Origin: Hyphomicrobiales bacterium | Lineage (GTDB): Bacteria; Pseudomonadota; Alphaproteobacteria; Rhizobiales; Rhizobiaceae | DNA: 64,000 bases | Assembly: GCA_900470155.1 (NCBI GenBank) | Contig: UBZT01000009.1 | Coordinates: 434,001 to 498,000, forward strand | Reading direction: 5' to 3' | Shown here: one piece after another, positions 1-9,932 of the stretch | How the letters are laid out: each line of letters opens with the position of its first letter | Position numbering within the stretch: position 1 is the stretch's first letter | The notes under the pieces: model-generated | Told to the model about the DNA's origin: nothing | Seen by the model: the letters and a program-made list of their open reading frames with translations, nothing else | Database searches by the model: none | Made by a program: the position numbers and the translations under genes

Positions 1-325
1 CGCAGTAGGGTTTAAATCGCGACTGTCGCGCTCCAAACCACTGTCACATGGACCCTGGCCCTGGCGACAAGGCCGGGTAGAATCAGAACATATGGCCACG
101 CTGGCCTGCATCCGTTGAAGATGCCTGCACCGCCCTCCCACATTCTTCGAGAAATTTCACGCAGATCATCGCTGGCGAAGCAAGCCAGAGATGGAAAACT
201 CCCGTTTGTATTCAAACGGATAGAAGTCAAGTGCCCGGCTGCTGGATCCAGCCAGCATGCCCGCGTCATCAAACTGTAGCATCGCAGGGCTACACGCCAT
301 CAACTCTAACGGATGGCGGATCGAG
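1..325. other. Intergenic region upstream of btaA
   Basis: No convincing gene is seen in these 325 bases. The region holds a perfect 7-bp inverted repeat with a 4-base loop at 202-219 (CCGTTTG / CAAACGG) and a 12-bp palindrome GCTGGATCCAGC at 241-252. Two CTGTC half-sites (23-27 and 41-45) recall Pho-box halves, but they are 18 bases apart and not in the 11-base tandem arrangement expected for PhoB. The btaA promoter presumably lies here, since btaA is the first gene of its operon in the window. Confidence 0.5.
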
Positions 326-1576
326 ATGACCGAGATTGCACCGGATGCTGGCTTTCATGAGAACCACAAGCTCAAGGACGCACTTCTCCAGCACAAGCCC
401 CTTTCGAAAGATGGACTGTCGGAACGCCTGTTTGGCCTGCTGTTTTCCGGACTGGTCTACGCCCAGATCTGGGAAGACCCGGACGTCGACATGGACGCCA
501 TGGACCTGGCCGAGGGCCATTCGATCGTGACGATCGGCTCGGGTGGCTGCAACATGCTCGCCTATCTGAGCCGCCGGCCTGCATCGATCGAAGTCGTCGA
601 TCTGAACCCCAATCATGTCGCACTCAACAGGCTAAAACTTGCAGCCTATCGTCATCTGCCCGATCATGCTGCCGTTGTCCGTCTTCTCGCAACAGCCGGT
701 GAAACGGGCAACAGCCGCCTGTATGATCGCCATGTCGCGCCCAACCTCGATGCAGCAACTCGAAGCTACTGGAACCAGCGCAGCCTCACCGGCAGGCGTC
801 GGGTCTCGGTGTTCAACCGCAACCTCTATCGCACAGGCCTGCTGGGCCGCTTCATCGGTATCGGCCATCTCCTGGCTCGCCTGCATGGCGTCCGCCTTCA
901 GGAAATCACCGCCGCCAAGTCCCTGCGCGATCAGCGCCAGTTCTTCGACAGCCGCATTGCCCCGCTGTTCGACAAGCCACTGATCCGCTGGCTGACCAGC
1001 CGCAAGAGCTCGCTCTTTGGCCTCGGCATACCGCCGCAGCAATATGACGAGCTCGCCAACCTCTCCGAAGGTGGAACGATCGCGCCGGTGCTGCGCCACC
1101 GCCTGGAAAAGCTGGCCTGCTATTTCCCACTGAAGGACAATTATTTCGCCTGGCAGGCATTTGCGCGCCGCTACCCCAATGCCGATGAAGGCACGCTACC
1201 GACATACCTGAAGCGCGAACATTACCCGGTGATCCGCGAACACATCGATCGGGTCCAGGTTCATCACGCCAATTTCACCGAGTTGCTGGCAAAAAAGCCG
1301 GCCGCCAGTGTCGACCGCTATGTGTTGCTCGACGCCCAGGACTGGATGAACGAGCGCCAGCTCAACGAACTGTGGACTGAAATCACCCGTACGGCAGCCC
1401 CGGGCGCCCGCGTCATCTTCCGCACGGCCGCCGAAAAGAGCGTGCTGGACGGCAAGCTCTCCGACAGCCTGCTTAGCCAATGGCACTACCAGGCAGAGCG
1501 CTCCACGGCACTGAACAAGCAGGACCGCTCTGCGATCTATGGCGGCTTCCACATCTATGAGAAGCCGCAGGCATGA
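326..1576 (+). CDS. btaA: S-adenosylmethionine:diacylglycerol 3-amino-3-carboxypropyltransferase BtaA
   Basis: BtaA moves the 3-amino-3-carboxypropyl group of SAM to diacylglycerol, the first step to the phosphorus-free betaine lipid DGTS, at the inner membrane. The 416-residue protein has the expected length and begins near family-typical sequence (FSGLVYAQIWEDPDVD), followed by a SAM-binding-like stretch (VTIGSGGCNMLAYLS) and EVVDLNPNH. I chose the ATG at 326; an upstream in-frame ATG at 257 would add 23 residues with no family look. The stop overlaps btaB by 4 bases, so the two are translationally coupled. In rhizobia btaAB is normally induced by phosphate limitation, but no clear Pho box is visible here. 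Confidence 0.93.
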   Translation: MTEIAPDAGFHENHKLKDALLQHKPLSKDGLSERLFGLLFSGLVYAQIWEDPDVDMDAMDLAEGHSIVTIGSGGCNMLAYLSRRPASIEVVDLNPNHVALNRLKLAAYRHLPDHAAVVRLLATAGETGNSRLYDRHVAPNLDAATRSYWNQRSLTGRRRVSVFNRNLYRTGLLGRFIGIGHLLARLHGVRLQEITAAKSLRDQRQFFDSRIAPLFDKPLIRWLTSRKSSLFGLGIPPQQYDELANLSEGGTIAPVLRHRLEKLACYFPLKDNYFAWQAFARRYPNADEGTLPTYLKREHYPVIREHIDRVQVHHANFTELLAKKPAASVDRYVLLDAQDWMNERQLNELWTEITRTAAPGARVIFRTAAEKSVLDGKLSDSLLSQWHYQAERSTALNKQDRSAIYGGFHIYEKPQA

Positions 1577-2250
1577 GCGAACAGGCAACCGACGGCGCCA
1601 TCGAAGACAGCGCCATCGACCGGCATCATGCCGAGCGCATGGACAGCATGTATCGCTACCAGCGCCATATCTACGACCTGACGCGGAAATACTACCTGCT
1701 TGGCCGCGATCGCATGATCGCCGGGCTCGACGTGCCGCGTGAAGGCACCGTGCTCGAAGTCGGTTGCGGCACGGGCCGCAACCTGCTTTTCGCCCACCGC
1801 CTCTATCCGACGGCACGTCTCTACGGCCTCGACATCTCGGCGGAAATGCTGGTCTCGGCACGCGCCAATTTCCGCGCCCACGCCACCCAACCTGTGCTCA
1901 CCGTCGCCGATGCCACAGCATTCGACGCCAGCCAGTTCGGCACGCAAGGTTTCGACCGGGTGATGATCTCCTACGCCCTGTCGATGATCCCCGACTGGGA
2001 GAAGGCGATCGACTGCGCGCTCGATGCCGTGAGACCCGGCGGTTCCCTGCACATCGTCGACTTCGGTCAGCAGGAGGGACTTCCGCGCTGGTTCCGCAAT
2101 CTGCTGCGCACCTGGCTGAAGCGCTTCCATGTCACGCCACGAAAAACCCTGCGCGAGGTGCTGGAGCAGCGCACAGCCGCCCGCGGCGCCGCCCTCACTT
2201 TCGAGACAATCGGCCGGGGTTATGCCTGGCACGCGATCATCAAAATCTGA
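1573..2250 (+). CDS. btaB: Diacylglyceryl-homoserine N-methyltransferase BtaB
   Basis: BtaB is a class I SAM-dependent methyltransferase that methylates diacylglyceryl-homoserine three times to give DGTS. The 225-residue protein shows the Rossmann motif I (VLEVGCGTGRNLLF), motif II (YGLDISAEML) and a post-I acidic stretch. Its start overlaps the btaA stop by 4 bases (ATGA). The pairing with BtaA fixes the assignment, because a lone methyltransferase of this type would be hard to name. Confidence 0.92.
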   Translation: MSEQATDGAIEDSAIDRHHAERMDSMYRYQRHIYDLTRKYYLLGRDRMIAGLDVPREGTVLEVGCGTGRNLLFAHRLYPTARLYGLDISAEMLVSARANFRAHATQPVLTVADATAFDASQFGTQGFDRVMISYALSMIPDWEKAIDCALDAVRPGGSLHIVDFGQQEGLPRWFRNLLRTWLKRFHVTPRKTLREVLEQRTAARGAALTFETIGRGYAWHAIIKI

Positions 2251-2400
2251 ACCGTGCCGGCATTAACTTGGCAAGGCGGATTGCATATAACCAAGTTTTA
2301 ACGATGATGGACCAAGAATGGTGTTCGCGCCTCTTGTGTCCTGCATTCGCGCGCACCGTTTTCTTGGGGCATGATTCCAATTCGAATTGATGGAACATCC

Positions 2401-3180
2401 ATGCGGTGGCTTATCCTGGCACTCTTGCCAATCGCGCTGTCTCTGGCGGCCTGCACCTCCACCAGCTACGATCTGATGGAGACGGCGTCGATTTCGCCAC
2501 GCTTCAAGGATACTGACCCACAAGACTTCGACGGCAAGACGCCGCATCGGCACAGCGTGCATGGCATCGACGTGTCGAAATGGAACGGCGACATCGACTG
2601 GGGCCAGGTTCGCCGGTCAGGCGTTTCCTTCGCCTTCATCAAGGCGACCGAAGGCAAGGACATGGTCGACCCCCGCTTCAACGCATACTGGCAGCAGGCA
2701 GGAGCCGCCGGCGTGCCACACGCGCCCTACCACTTCTTCTATTTCTGTTCGACAGCCGACGAACAGGCCGACTGGTTCATCCGCAACGTACCCAAACAGT
2801 CCATGCATCTGCCGCCTGTACTCGATGTAGAATGGAATCCCACCTCGAAGACCTGCAAACTTCGCCCGAATGCTGAAACGGTGCGCAGCGAGATGAAGCG
2901 CTTCATGGATCGCATCGAGGCCCATTACGGCAAGCGGCCGATCATCTACACGTCCGTCGATTTCCACCGCGACAATCTCGAAGGCGCGTTCCAGGATTAT
3001 CACTTCTGGGTGCGGGCCGTCGCCCAGCATCCCAACGAGATCTACCCGGAGCGCCGCTGGGCCTTCTGGCAATATACATCGACCGGCGTCATTCCGGGCA
3101 TCAAGGGCGGAACGGATATCAACGTCTTTGCCGGCACGGAGGCGAATTGGAAGAAGTGGGTGGCGTCCGTTTCAAAGTGA
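2401..3180 (+). CDS. GH25-family lysozyme-like lipoprotein
   Basis: Glycoside hydrolase family 25 enzymes are N-acetylmuramidases that cut peptidoglycan. The ATG at 2401 gives a short lipoprotein signal (MRWLILALLPIALSLAAC, lipobox LAAC, acylated Cys at residue 18); an in-frame ATG at 2371 would put 10 polar residues in front. The mature part carries GIDVSKWNG with Asp57 and LDVEW with Glu144, the expected catalytic acids, plus FAFIKATEG and a late WQYTSTG motif. The protein is predicted to sit in the periplasm attached to a membrane. A strong terminator follows. It may act in cell-wall remodelling or against other bacteria; the sequence does not decide. Confidence 0.88.
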   Translation: MRWLILALLPIALSLAACTSTSYDLMETASISPRFKDTDPQDFDGKTPHRHSVHGIDVSKWNGDIDWGQVRRSGVSFAFIKATEGKDMVDPRFNAYWQQAGAAGVPHAPYHFFYFCSTADEQADWFIRNVPKQSMHLPPVLDVEWNPTSKTCKLRPNAETVRSEMKRFMDRIEAHYGKRPIIYTSVDFHRDNLEGAFQDYHFWVRAVAQHPNEIYPERRWAFWQYTSTGVIPGIKGGTDINVFAGTEANWKKWVASVSK

Positions 3181-3216
3181 TTGCGGGCAAATCTACGAAA
3201 TCTTGAAAAATAACAC

Positions 3217-3255
3217 GATGGCGGCACCGATCCTGGTGCCGCCATCTCTCTTTCG
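3217..3255 (+). terminator. Rho-independent terminator after the GH25 gene
   Basis: A 12-bp perfect stem (GATGGCGGCACC at 3217-3228, GGTGCCGCCATC at 3235-3246) with a 6-base loop is followed by the T-rich run TCTCTTTC. It lies 37 bases after the GH25 stop and before the lytic transglycosylase. Confidence 0.85.
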
Positions 3256-3305
3256 TCAAAAAGTGGCTTAATAACCGTCGTTAAGAACCATCTAAGGACC
3301 AGCTG

Positions 3306-4490
3306 ATGACATTTGCCTCGCGCTTCGCCCTTCCCTTCGCCTTCCTCATGGCATCCACAAGCCTTTCGATGGCGGCCGAATGCGGCGGCGATCTCGGCAC
3401 CTTCCTGCAAGGCGTCAAGGCGGAAGCCGTGGCTGCCGGGATCCCCGCCGATATTGCCGAGCAGGCTCTGGCCGGTGCTCGCATCGACGAAAAAGTCCTG
3501 GCCCGCGATCGCTCGCAGGGCGTCTTCAAACAGACCTTCCTTGAATTCTCGCAGCGTACGGTCAGCCAGGCCCGGCTCGACATCGGTCGCCAGAAGCTGC
3601 AGCAATACAAGGCGGTGTTCGACCGTGCCGAACAGGAGTTCGGTATTCCGTCGGGCATCATCGCCGCCTTCTGGGCAATGGAGACAGATTTCGGTGCCGT
3701 GCAGGGTGATTTCAGCACCCGCAACGCGCTGGTGACGCTTGCGCATGATTGCCGTCGGCCGGAACTGTTTCGCCCGCAGTTGCTGGCTTTGATCGAAATG
3801 GTCCAGCACGGCGATCTGGACCCGGCCAGCAACACCGGTGCCTGGGCCGGCGAAATCGGCCAGGTGCAAATGCTGCCGAAAGATATCATCGAGTTCGGCG
3901 TGGACGGTGACGGCGATGGCCACATCAACGTCAAGCAGAGCGCACCGGACGCCATTCTGACGGCCGCCAAATTCATCCAGCATCTGGGCTTCAAGCGCGG
4001 CGAGCCCTGGATCCAGGAAGTCACCATCCCTGAAAGCCTGCCCTTCGAAAAGACAGGCCTCAATGGCCCTCTGACCGCCAGCGAATGGTTCGCACTCGGT
4101 GTCACCCCGCGCGATGGCGATACGGCTTTCGGCAGCCTGCCTGCATCGCTCGTTCTGCCCCAGGGACGCAAGGGTACGGCGTTCCTCACCTATCCGAACT
4201 TCAACATCTATCTGGAATGGAACCAGTCGTTCATCTACACGACGTCCGCCGCCTATTTCGCCACACGCCTGATGGGCGCCCCTCCCTATCTGAAGGGGAC
4301 GCCGGAACAGGGTCTCGGCGATGAAGAGATGAAGGCGCTGCAGACGAAGCTGCAGACACTCGGCCATGACGTCGGCAAGATTGACGGCATCCTGGGATCC
4401 GGCACGCGTGTCGCCATTCAGAAGGAACAGCAGCGGCTGGGTGTGCCGGCCGACGGCTGGGCGACACCGAGCCTGCTGAACACGCTGTGA
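3306..4490 (+). CDS. Lytic murein transglycosylase, MltB-like, with C-terminal peptidoglycan-binding domain
   Basis: The enzyme cleaves the MurNAc-GlcNAc bond of peptidoglycan to form 1,6-anhydro ends. The 394 residues begin with a signal peptide (cleavage near SMAA-ECGG), continue with an MltB/SLT_2 catalytic domain, and end with a PG_binding_1 domain at about 335-394 (MKALQTKLQTLGHD, then GILGSGTRVAIQ). Glu126 in FWAMETDFG fits the catalytic glutamate of the MltB family. A Shine-Dalgarno AAGGACC precedes the ATG. It is not a canonical MltB lipoprotein because no lipobox is present. It stands alone between two terminators or gaps. Confidence 0.92.
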   Translation: MTFASRFALPFAFLMASTSLSMAAECGGDLGTFLQGVKAEAVAAGIPADIAEQALAGARIDEKVLARDRSQGVFKQTFLEFSQRTVSQARLDIGRQKLQQYKAVFDRAEQEFGIPSGIIAAFWAMETDFGAVQGDFSTRNALVTLAHDCRRPELFRPQLLALIEMVQHGDLDPASNTGAWAGEIGQVQMLPKDIIEFGVDGDGDGHINVKQSAPDAILTAAKFIQHLGFKRGEPWIQEVTIPESLPFEKTGLNGPLTASEWFALGVTPRDGDTAFGSLPASLVLPQGRKGTAFLTYPNFNIYLEWNQSFIYTTSAAYFATRLMGAPPYLKGTPEQGLGDEEMKALQTKLQTLGHDVGKIDGILGSGTRVAIQKEQQRLGVPADGWATPSLLNTL

Positions 4491-4571
4491 CCTAAACGAT
4501 TGGCCTCATGAAACGGGTGGTTTCGCCGAGGTGCTAAGATTAGCGTGGGGCTCCGATTCGAAAGGTGCCCC

Positions 4572-5504
4572 ATGCAACAACGCGCTCCGCTGACCTTGAA
4601 CGCCACAACCTGGATCCTGCTGATCCTGCTCGGCTTCATCTGGGGCGGCTCATTCTTCTTCGCGCGTTATGCCGTCACGTATGTGCCACCATTTACGCTG
4701 GTCTTCCTGCGCCTGTCACTTGCTGCGCTCGCCCTGCATCTCTACCTGCGCGGTGGCTATGATCTCTATGCGATCCTGAGGACACGCTGGCGCGGCTTCA
4801 TTCTGCTCGGGCTGATCAACAATGCCATCCCGCACACCCTGATCTTCCTCGGTCAGACCGAAATCGGCGCAGGTCTTGCCTCGATCCTCAACGCAACGAC
4901 ACCGATCTGGACGGTGCTGATTGCAAACAAGCTGACCGCCGACGAGAAGCTTTCTCCAGCGAAGATCGCCGGTACCATTCTCGGCCTCTCCGGCACCGCC
5001 GTCCTGATCGGGCCAAGTACCTTCCTGCAAACGGACGTGCCACTTTGGGCGGTGATTTTGCCAATCCTCGCCGCAGTGTCCTACGGATTTGCCGCCACCT
5101 ACGGCAAACGGTTCCGCGACGTGCCCGCCCCGGTCACGGCAGCGGGTCAGCTGACCGCCTCCTCGATCCTGATGTTGCCGGCAGCGCTTGTGATCGACCA
5201 ACCCTGGTCACTGCCCATGCCGCCGCTCAGCGCGATTGCAGCCATTCTGGCCTTGGCACTGCTCTCGACAGCCTTCGCCTATATCCTGTTCTTCCGGATC
5301 ATGGCGGTCGCTGGCGCGACCAATGCCTCACTGGTGACGCTGCTCGTTCCACCCAGCGCAATTCTGCTAGGCGCACTCTTCCTTGGCGAAATTCTGCATC
5401 CGCTCGACTTTGTCGGGATGGCCCTGATCGGCGCCGGGCTGCTTGTGCTGGACGGCCGGATCATCCGAATACCTTCGCCCGGCGATAAAATCGGCCGCAG
5501 CTGA
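4572..5504 (+). CDS. EamA/DMT-family membrane transporter
   Basis: This 310-residue protein belongs to the drug/metabolite transporter superfamily with ten predicted membrane segments in two EamA repeats (LLGFIWGGSFFFARY in the first; the second begins near LWAVILPILAAVSYGFAATYGK). Such proteins export amino acids, metabolites or drugs; the substrate cannot be read from sequence. I chose the ATG at 4572, which has GAAAGGTG just upstream, over a GTG at 4545. No neighbour suggests the substrate. Confidence 0.88.
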   Translation: MQQRAPLTLNATTWILLILLGFIWGGSFFFARYAVTYVPPFTLVFLRLSLAALALHLYLRGGYDLYAILRTRWRGFILLGLINNAIPHTLIFLGQTEIGAGLASILNATTPIWTVLIANKLTADEKLSPAKIAGTILGLSGTAVLIGPSTFLQTDVPLWAVILPILAAVSYGFAATYGKRFRDVPAPVTAAGQLTASSILMLPAALVIDQPWSLPMPPLSAIAAILALALLSTAFAYILFFRIMAVAGATNASLVTLLVPPSAILLGALFLGEILHPLDFVGMALIGAGLLVLDGRIIRIPSPGDKIGRS

Positions 5505-5728
5505 ATGTTGCAGAAACACAACACTCCGCATCAATCTGGGGCCGACCCGCTCACGTTTGTTAAACTCCATTAACAACAGCTGAAAATTCATAACGTTATG
5601 AAATTGAACGGTATTTTACCATCTTTAACACTTTATCCACTGCCTTGCATCGCACCGCAGCACAGAATTTGCTTTTCGATGACACAAAACGGACATAACA
5701 TCTAACGGTCAAACACAAGGAGGCAGAC
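5505..5728 (+). other. AT-rich leader region before a small membrane-peptide gene
   Basis: This 224-base stretch is clearly more AT-rich than its surroundings. It holds a 12-bp perfect palindrome CATAACGTTATG at 5589-5600 and several TTAA steps. It probably carries the promoter and regulatory region of the small gene at 5729, and could also hold a small RNA; no standard promoter pair could be fixed by eye. Confidence 0.4.
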
Positions 5729-5806
5729 ATGGGACTGACTAATTCTATCAATGTCCTTATCGTCAGTGCGGCGTTTGTGTTCATTACCACCATGCTGTTC
5801 ATCTGA
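5729..5806 (+). CDS. Predicted 25-residue single-pass membrane peptide
   Basis: An ATG at 5729 opens 25 codons ending in TGA at 5804-5806. A near-perfect Shine-Dalgarno, AAGGAGG, sits 5 bases before it. The peptide has a short polar head (MGLTNS) and one hydrophobic segment from residue 7 to the end (INVLIVSAAFVFITTMLFI), typical of bacterial small membrane proteins. The gene is isolated, with an AT-rich leader before it and a strong terminator after it at 5885-5915, which gives a self-contained transcription unit. I know no family for it and give no function. The main doubt is whether the peptide is made; the ribosome site argues that it is. Confidence 0.65.
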   Translation: MGLTNSINVLIVSAAFVFITTMLFI

Positions 5807-5884
5807 CTGGGAGTGAGATGAGCCAAGAGCGATGAAGCGGCCAACCAAGGCCACTCAGGCAGGAATGGTTTCAGAAATCAAAAT

Positions 5885-5915
5885 GGCGCATGACGGCCCC
5901 CCGTCATGCGCCTTT
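5885..5915. terminator. Bidirectional terminator between the small gene and metF
   Basis: A 12-bp perfect stem (GGCGCATGACGG at 5885-5896, CCGTCATGCGCC at 5901-5912) with a CCCC loop is flanked by AAAT on the left and TTTC on the right. It can end both the plus-strand small gene and the minus-strand metF operon, whose stop lies at 5937. Confidence 0.8.
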
Positions 5916-5936
5916 CACATGATACCAGCTGCCGTT

Positions 5937-6845
5937 TCAGGCCGCAGCGCCGGACAATGTTCGAGATTTGCCGTCCAGCCCAAGCCGCGACAGCGTCGCG
6001 ATCGTCAACGGCGCGCGGTTCATCGTGTAGATGTGGAAATCCCGGATACCGCGCTTCGCCAGATCGGCAATCTGCTCGGCAGCAATATCCGCCGCTACCG
6101 CTGCCCGATCCTGGGCATTGCCATCGGTTCCTTCGAAACGACGATCGATGCTCGCCGGAACCGATGCGCCGCACATCGAGGCGAAACGCTTCAGTTGCGT
6201 GAGGTTCTGGATCGGCATGATGCCGGGCACAATCGGAATGGTGATCCCCGCCGCCAACACCCGGTCGAGATAGCGCGCATAGACGTCATTGTCGAAAAAG
6301 AACTGCGTCAGCGCACGGGTAGCGCCAGCATCCACCTTGCGCTTGAGCATGTCGAGGTCAACGGCTTCATCCGGGCTTTCCGGGTGTTTCTCCGGGTAGG
6401 CCGAGACAGACACTTCGAAATCGCCCATCTCGCGCAAGCCGCCGACAAGATCGGCCGCGTTGATGAAGCCGTCCGGGTGCGGCTGGTAGGCCGCACCAAC
6501 GCCATCTTGCGGGTCACCGCGCAGCGCGACGAAATGCCGGACACCGACAGCCCTGAATTCCTCGACCACGCGCCGCACGTCTTCGCGCGTCGCCCCGACA
6601 CAGGTCAGGTGTGACGCTGTCGGCATTGGCGTATTGCTGATCAGGCGTTTCACCGTGTTCAATGTGGGTTCGCGTGTCGTCCCGCCGGCCCCATAGGTAA
6701 CGGAGACGAAATCCGGCTGCCAGGGCGCCAAGGCATCAACCGTCGACCAGAGCTGGTCTTCCATGTCCGGCGACTTCGGTGGAAAGAATTCAAACGAGAT
6801 GCGCAGGTCTGCAGCGGTGTCGATCGCTCGTTGATCCTCGGACAT
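5937..6845 (-). CDS. metF: 5,10-methylenetetrahydrofolate reductase MetF
   Basis: MetF reduces 5,10-methylene-THF to 5-methyl-THF with an FAD cofactor, supplying the methyl group used by methionine synthase. The 302-residue protein has the usual length and the family start FEFFPPK, then SVTYGAGG, LRGDPQ and a GIMPIQN segment. Its ATG directly abuts the stop of the upstream ArsR-methyltransferase gene (TAA at 6848-6846, ATG at 6845), so the two are co-transcribed. Co-regulation with metH in this window is suggested by a shared palindrome upstream of both operons. Confidence 0.97.
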   Translation of the reverse strand: MSEDQRAIDTAADLRISFEFFPPKSPDMEDQLWSTVDALAPWQPDFVSVTYGAGGTTREPTLNTVKRLISNTPMPTASHLTCVGATREDVRRVVEEFRAVGVRHFVALRGDPQDGVGAAYQPHPDGFINAADLVGGLREMGDFEVSVSAYPEKHPESPDEAVDLDMLKRKVDAGATRALTQFFFDNDVYARYLDRVLAAGITIPIVPGIMPIQNLTQLKRFASMCGASVPASIDRRFEGTDGNAQDRAAVAADIAAEQIADLAKRGIRDFHIYTMNRAPLTIATLSRLGLDGKSRTLSGAAA

Positions 6846-7853
6846 TTATCGGCTCCCGGTCTGTAAAATGGGTTGAGCAACATCGGCCGGCGCCAAGACA
6901 GCGTCGCGGCGGGCAAGCCAGATGGTGACGGTAAGGCCCCTGCCCGCAGCACTCTCCGGTGGCAGATCGACCACTTCCTCGACATTCAATCCGTTTCGAT
7001 TGAGCCAGTCGGCCATGATCTGCCGTGAGAACCCAAGCCGCACATGAGCATGTTCGTCGCGCAGATATTCCAGCTCATGTGGCGCAAGGTCGACGATCGC
7101 CAGACGACCGCCCGGCTTCAGCATGCGCGCCGCTTCGGCCAGCGCCAGTTCCGGCTGTTCGAGAAAGTGCAGCACCTGGTGGATCGTCACAAGATCATAG
7201 TCGCTAGCATCGAGCGGCAGGTTGAGAATGTCGCCATGGCGAACCGAGGCAGAGAGAACACCGCCCTTGTCGAGATTGGCGCGCGCAACCGAAAGCATGT
7301 CGCGGCTCGCATCGATGCCGGTTGCCCGACGATAATGGCTGGAAAGGAGCTGCAGAATTCGTCCGGTGCCTGTGCCGAGATCAAGCAGGGCATCGACCGG
7401 CTCTGGCCCGACAAGCTTGAGCAACGCCGCTTCGACATCGGCATCATTGACGTGCAGTCGACGCAGTTCATCCCATTCGGATGCATTCCGGCTGAAATAC
7501 TCCTGCGCCCGTTGCGCCCGCGAACGCTTGACGGCAGAAAGGCGCTCCCTGTCACGCTGCAGAACCGGATCTGTTTCCAGCGTTGCCCCCAGCAGGACAC
7601 GTGTCAGGTCAGACCCAGCACCTTCCTGCTTCAGTCGAAAAAACGCCCAGGCGCCTTCCTGGTAGCGATCCACCAATTCGGCCTCGGCAAGAAGCTTCAG
7701 GTGGCGCGAGATTCGGGGCTGCGACTGGCCCAGAATTTCTGTAAGATCGGTAACGGTCAGGTCGCCAGCCGACAGCAGCGCCAGCAGGCGAAGACGGGTT
7801 GGCTCACCCGCAGCCTTCAACAACTCCACCAGAGCATCTACGCCAAACTTCAT
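6846..7853 (-). CDS. ArsR-family regulator fused to a SAM-dependent methyltransferase domain (SahR-like)
   Basis: The 335-residue protein has an N-terminal winged-helix ArsR domain (residues about 1-90; LLKAAGEPTRLRLLALL, then SQPRISRHLKLL) and a C-terminal class I methyltransferase fold (LLDLGTGTGRILQLL, then ATGIDASRDMLSVA). Such fusions next to metF or metH are known as regulators of the methionine/SAM cycle that sense S-adenosylhomocysteine (the SahR type); that identity is inferred from architecture and neighbours. The chosen ATG at 7853 has GAGG upstream; a longer in-frame reading to 8075 would cross the operator and is unlikely. A palindrome lies 25-44 bases upstream, consistent with autoregulation. 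Whether the C-terminal domain has catalytic activity or only binds ligand cannot be seen. Confidence 0.88.
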   Translation of the reverse strand: MKFGVDALVELLKAAGEPTRLRLLALLSAGDLTVTDLTEILGQSQPRISRHLKLLAEAELVDRYQEGAWAFFRLKQEGAGSDLTRVLLGATLETDPVLQRDRERLSAVKRSRAQRAQEYFSRNASEWDELRRLHVNDADVEAALLKLVGPEPVDALLDLGTGTGRILQLLSSHYRRATGIDASRDMLSVARANLDKGGVLSASVRHGDILNLPLDASDYDLVTIHQVLHFLEQPELALAEAARMLKPGGRLAIVDLAPHELEYLRDEHAHVRLGFSRQIMADWLNRNGLNVEEVVDLPPESAAGRGLTVTIWLARRDAVLAPADVAQPILQTGSR

Positions 7854-7877
7854 CCCGGACCTCGAAATGCAATAATC

Positions 7878-7897
7878 ATATAAAGATATGTTTATGT
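7878..7897. promoter_or_regulatory. Candidate operator of the ArsR-MT/metF operon
   Basis: The site ATATAAAGATATGTTTATGT is an imperfect palindrome centred between 7887 and 7888, with 8 of 10 positions symmetric. It matches 18 of 20 positions of the perfect palindrome upstream of metH at 40228-40247. It lies just upstream of the regulator start, where a repressor would block transcription. Confidence 0.75.
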
Positions 7898-8027
7898 CGT
7901 TCACGCGAACCATGCAAGCATTATCTGCTTCAATTATCGAAGGCCGAACATGCCGTTCAAGGCACGGTCGCCATGGCTTCATGCCTTGAGGTGTACACGA
8001 TAACTCGCGCCGAAGGATTAGACGCAA

Positions 8028-8055
8028 AAAGCCCCGCCGATTGAAGCGGGGCTTT
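8028..8055 (-). terminator. Rho-independent terminator of ettA
   Basis: A 10-bp stem (AAAGCCCCGC at 8028-8037, GCGGGGCTTT at 8046-8055) with an 8-base loop. Read on the minus strand it ends in GGGGCTTTTTGC, a proper U-tract, 46 bases past the ettA stop. Confidence 0.85.
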
Positions 8056-8100
8056 CGTTGAAACGGGGCGGCCAAAATCTACCGCCGGATGGTCAGTCGA

Positions 8101-9750
<1,650 letters not shown>

Positions 9751-9932
9751 CGTAAAATTGCTCCGGGCAGAATGGGAAGTTGCCGCTATGTAGGCGAATT
9801 GCAGCGCTGGAGCAACGGCGAACGGCCAAATAGTCAAAGGATCCAGCAGTAATCATGCCTTGAGGATAAAACGATCCCCTCCATTGCACGTGCACGTAAA
9901 ATGCCATTTCATCGGCGCCGACGGAGCAAATA

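Noticed and set aside
23..47. Possible Pho box upstream of btaA (two CTGTC half-sites)
   Set aside because: The half-sites are 18 bases apart, not in the 11-base tandem spacing of PhoB boxes, and lie 280 bases from the start.
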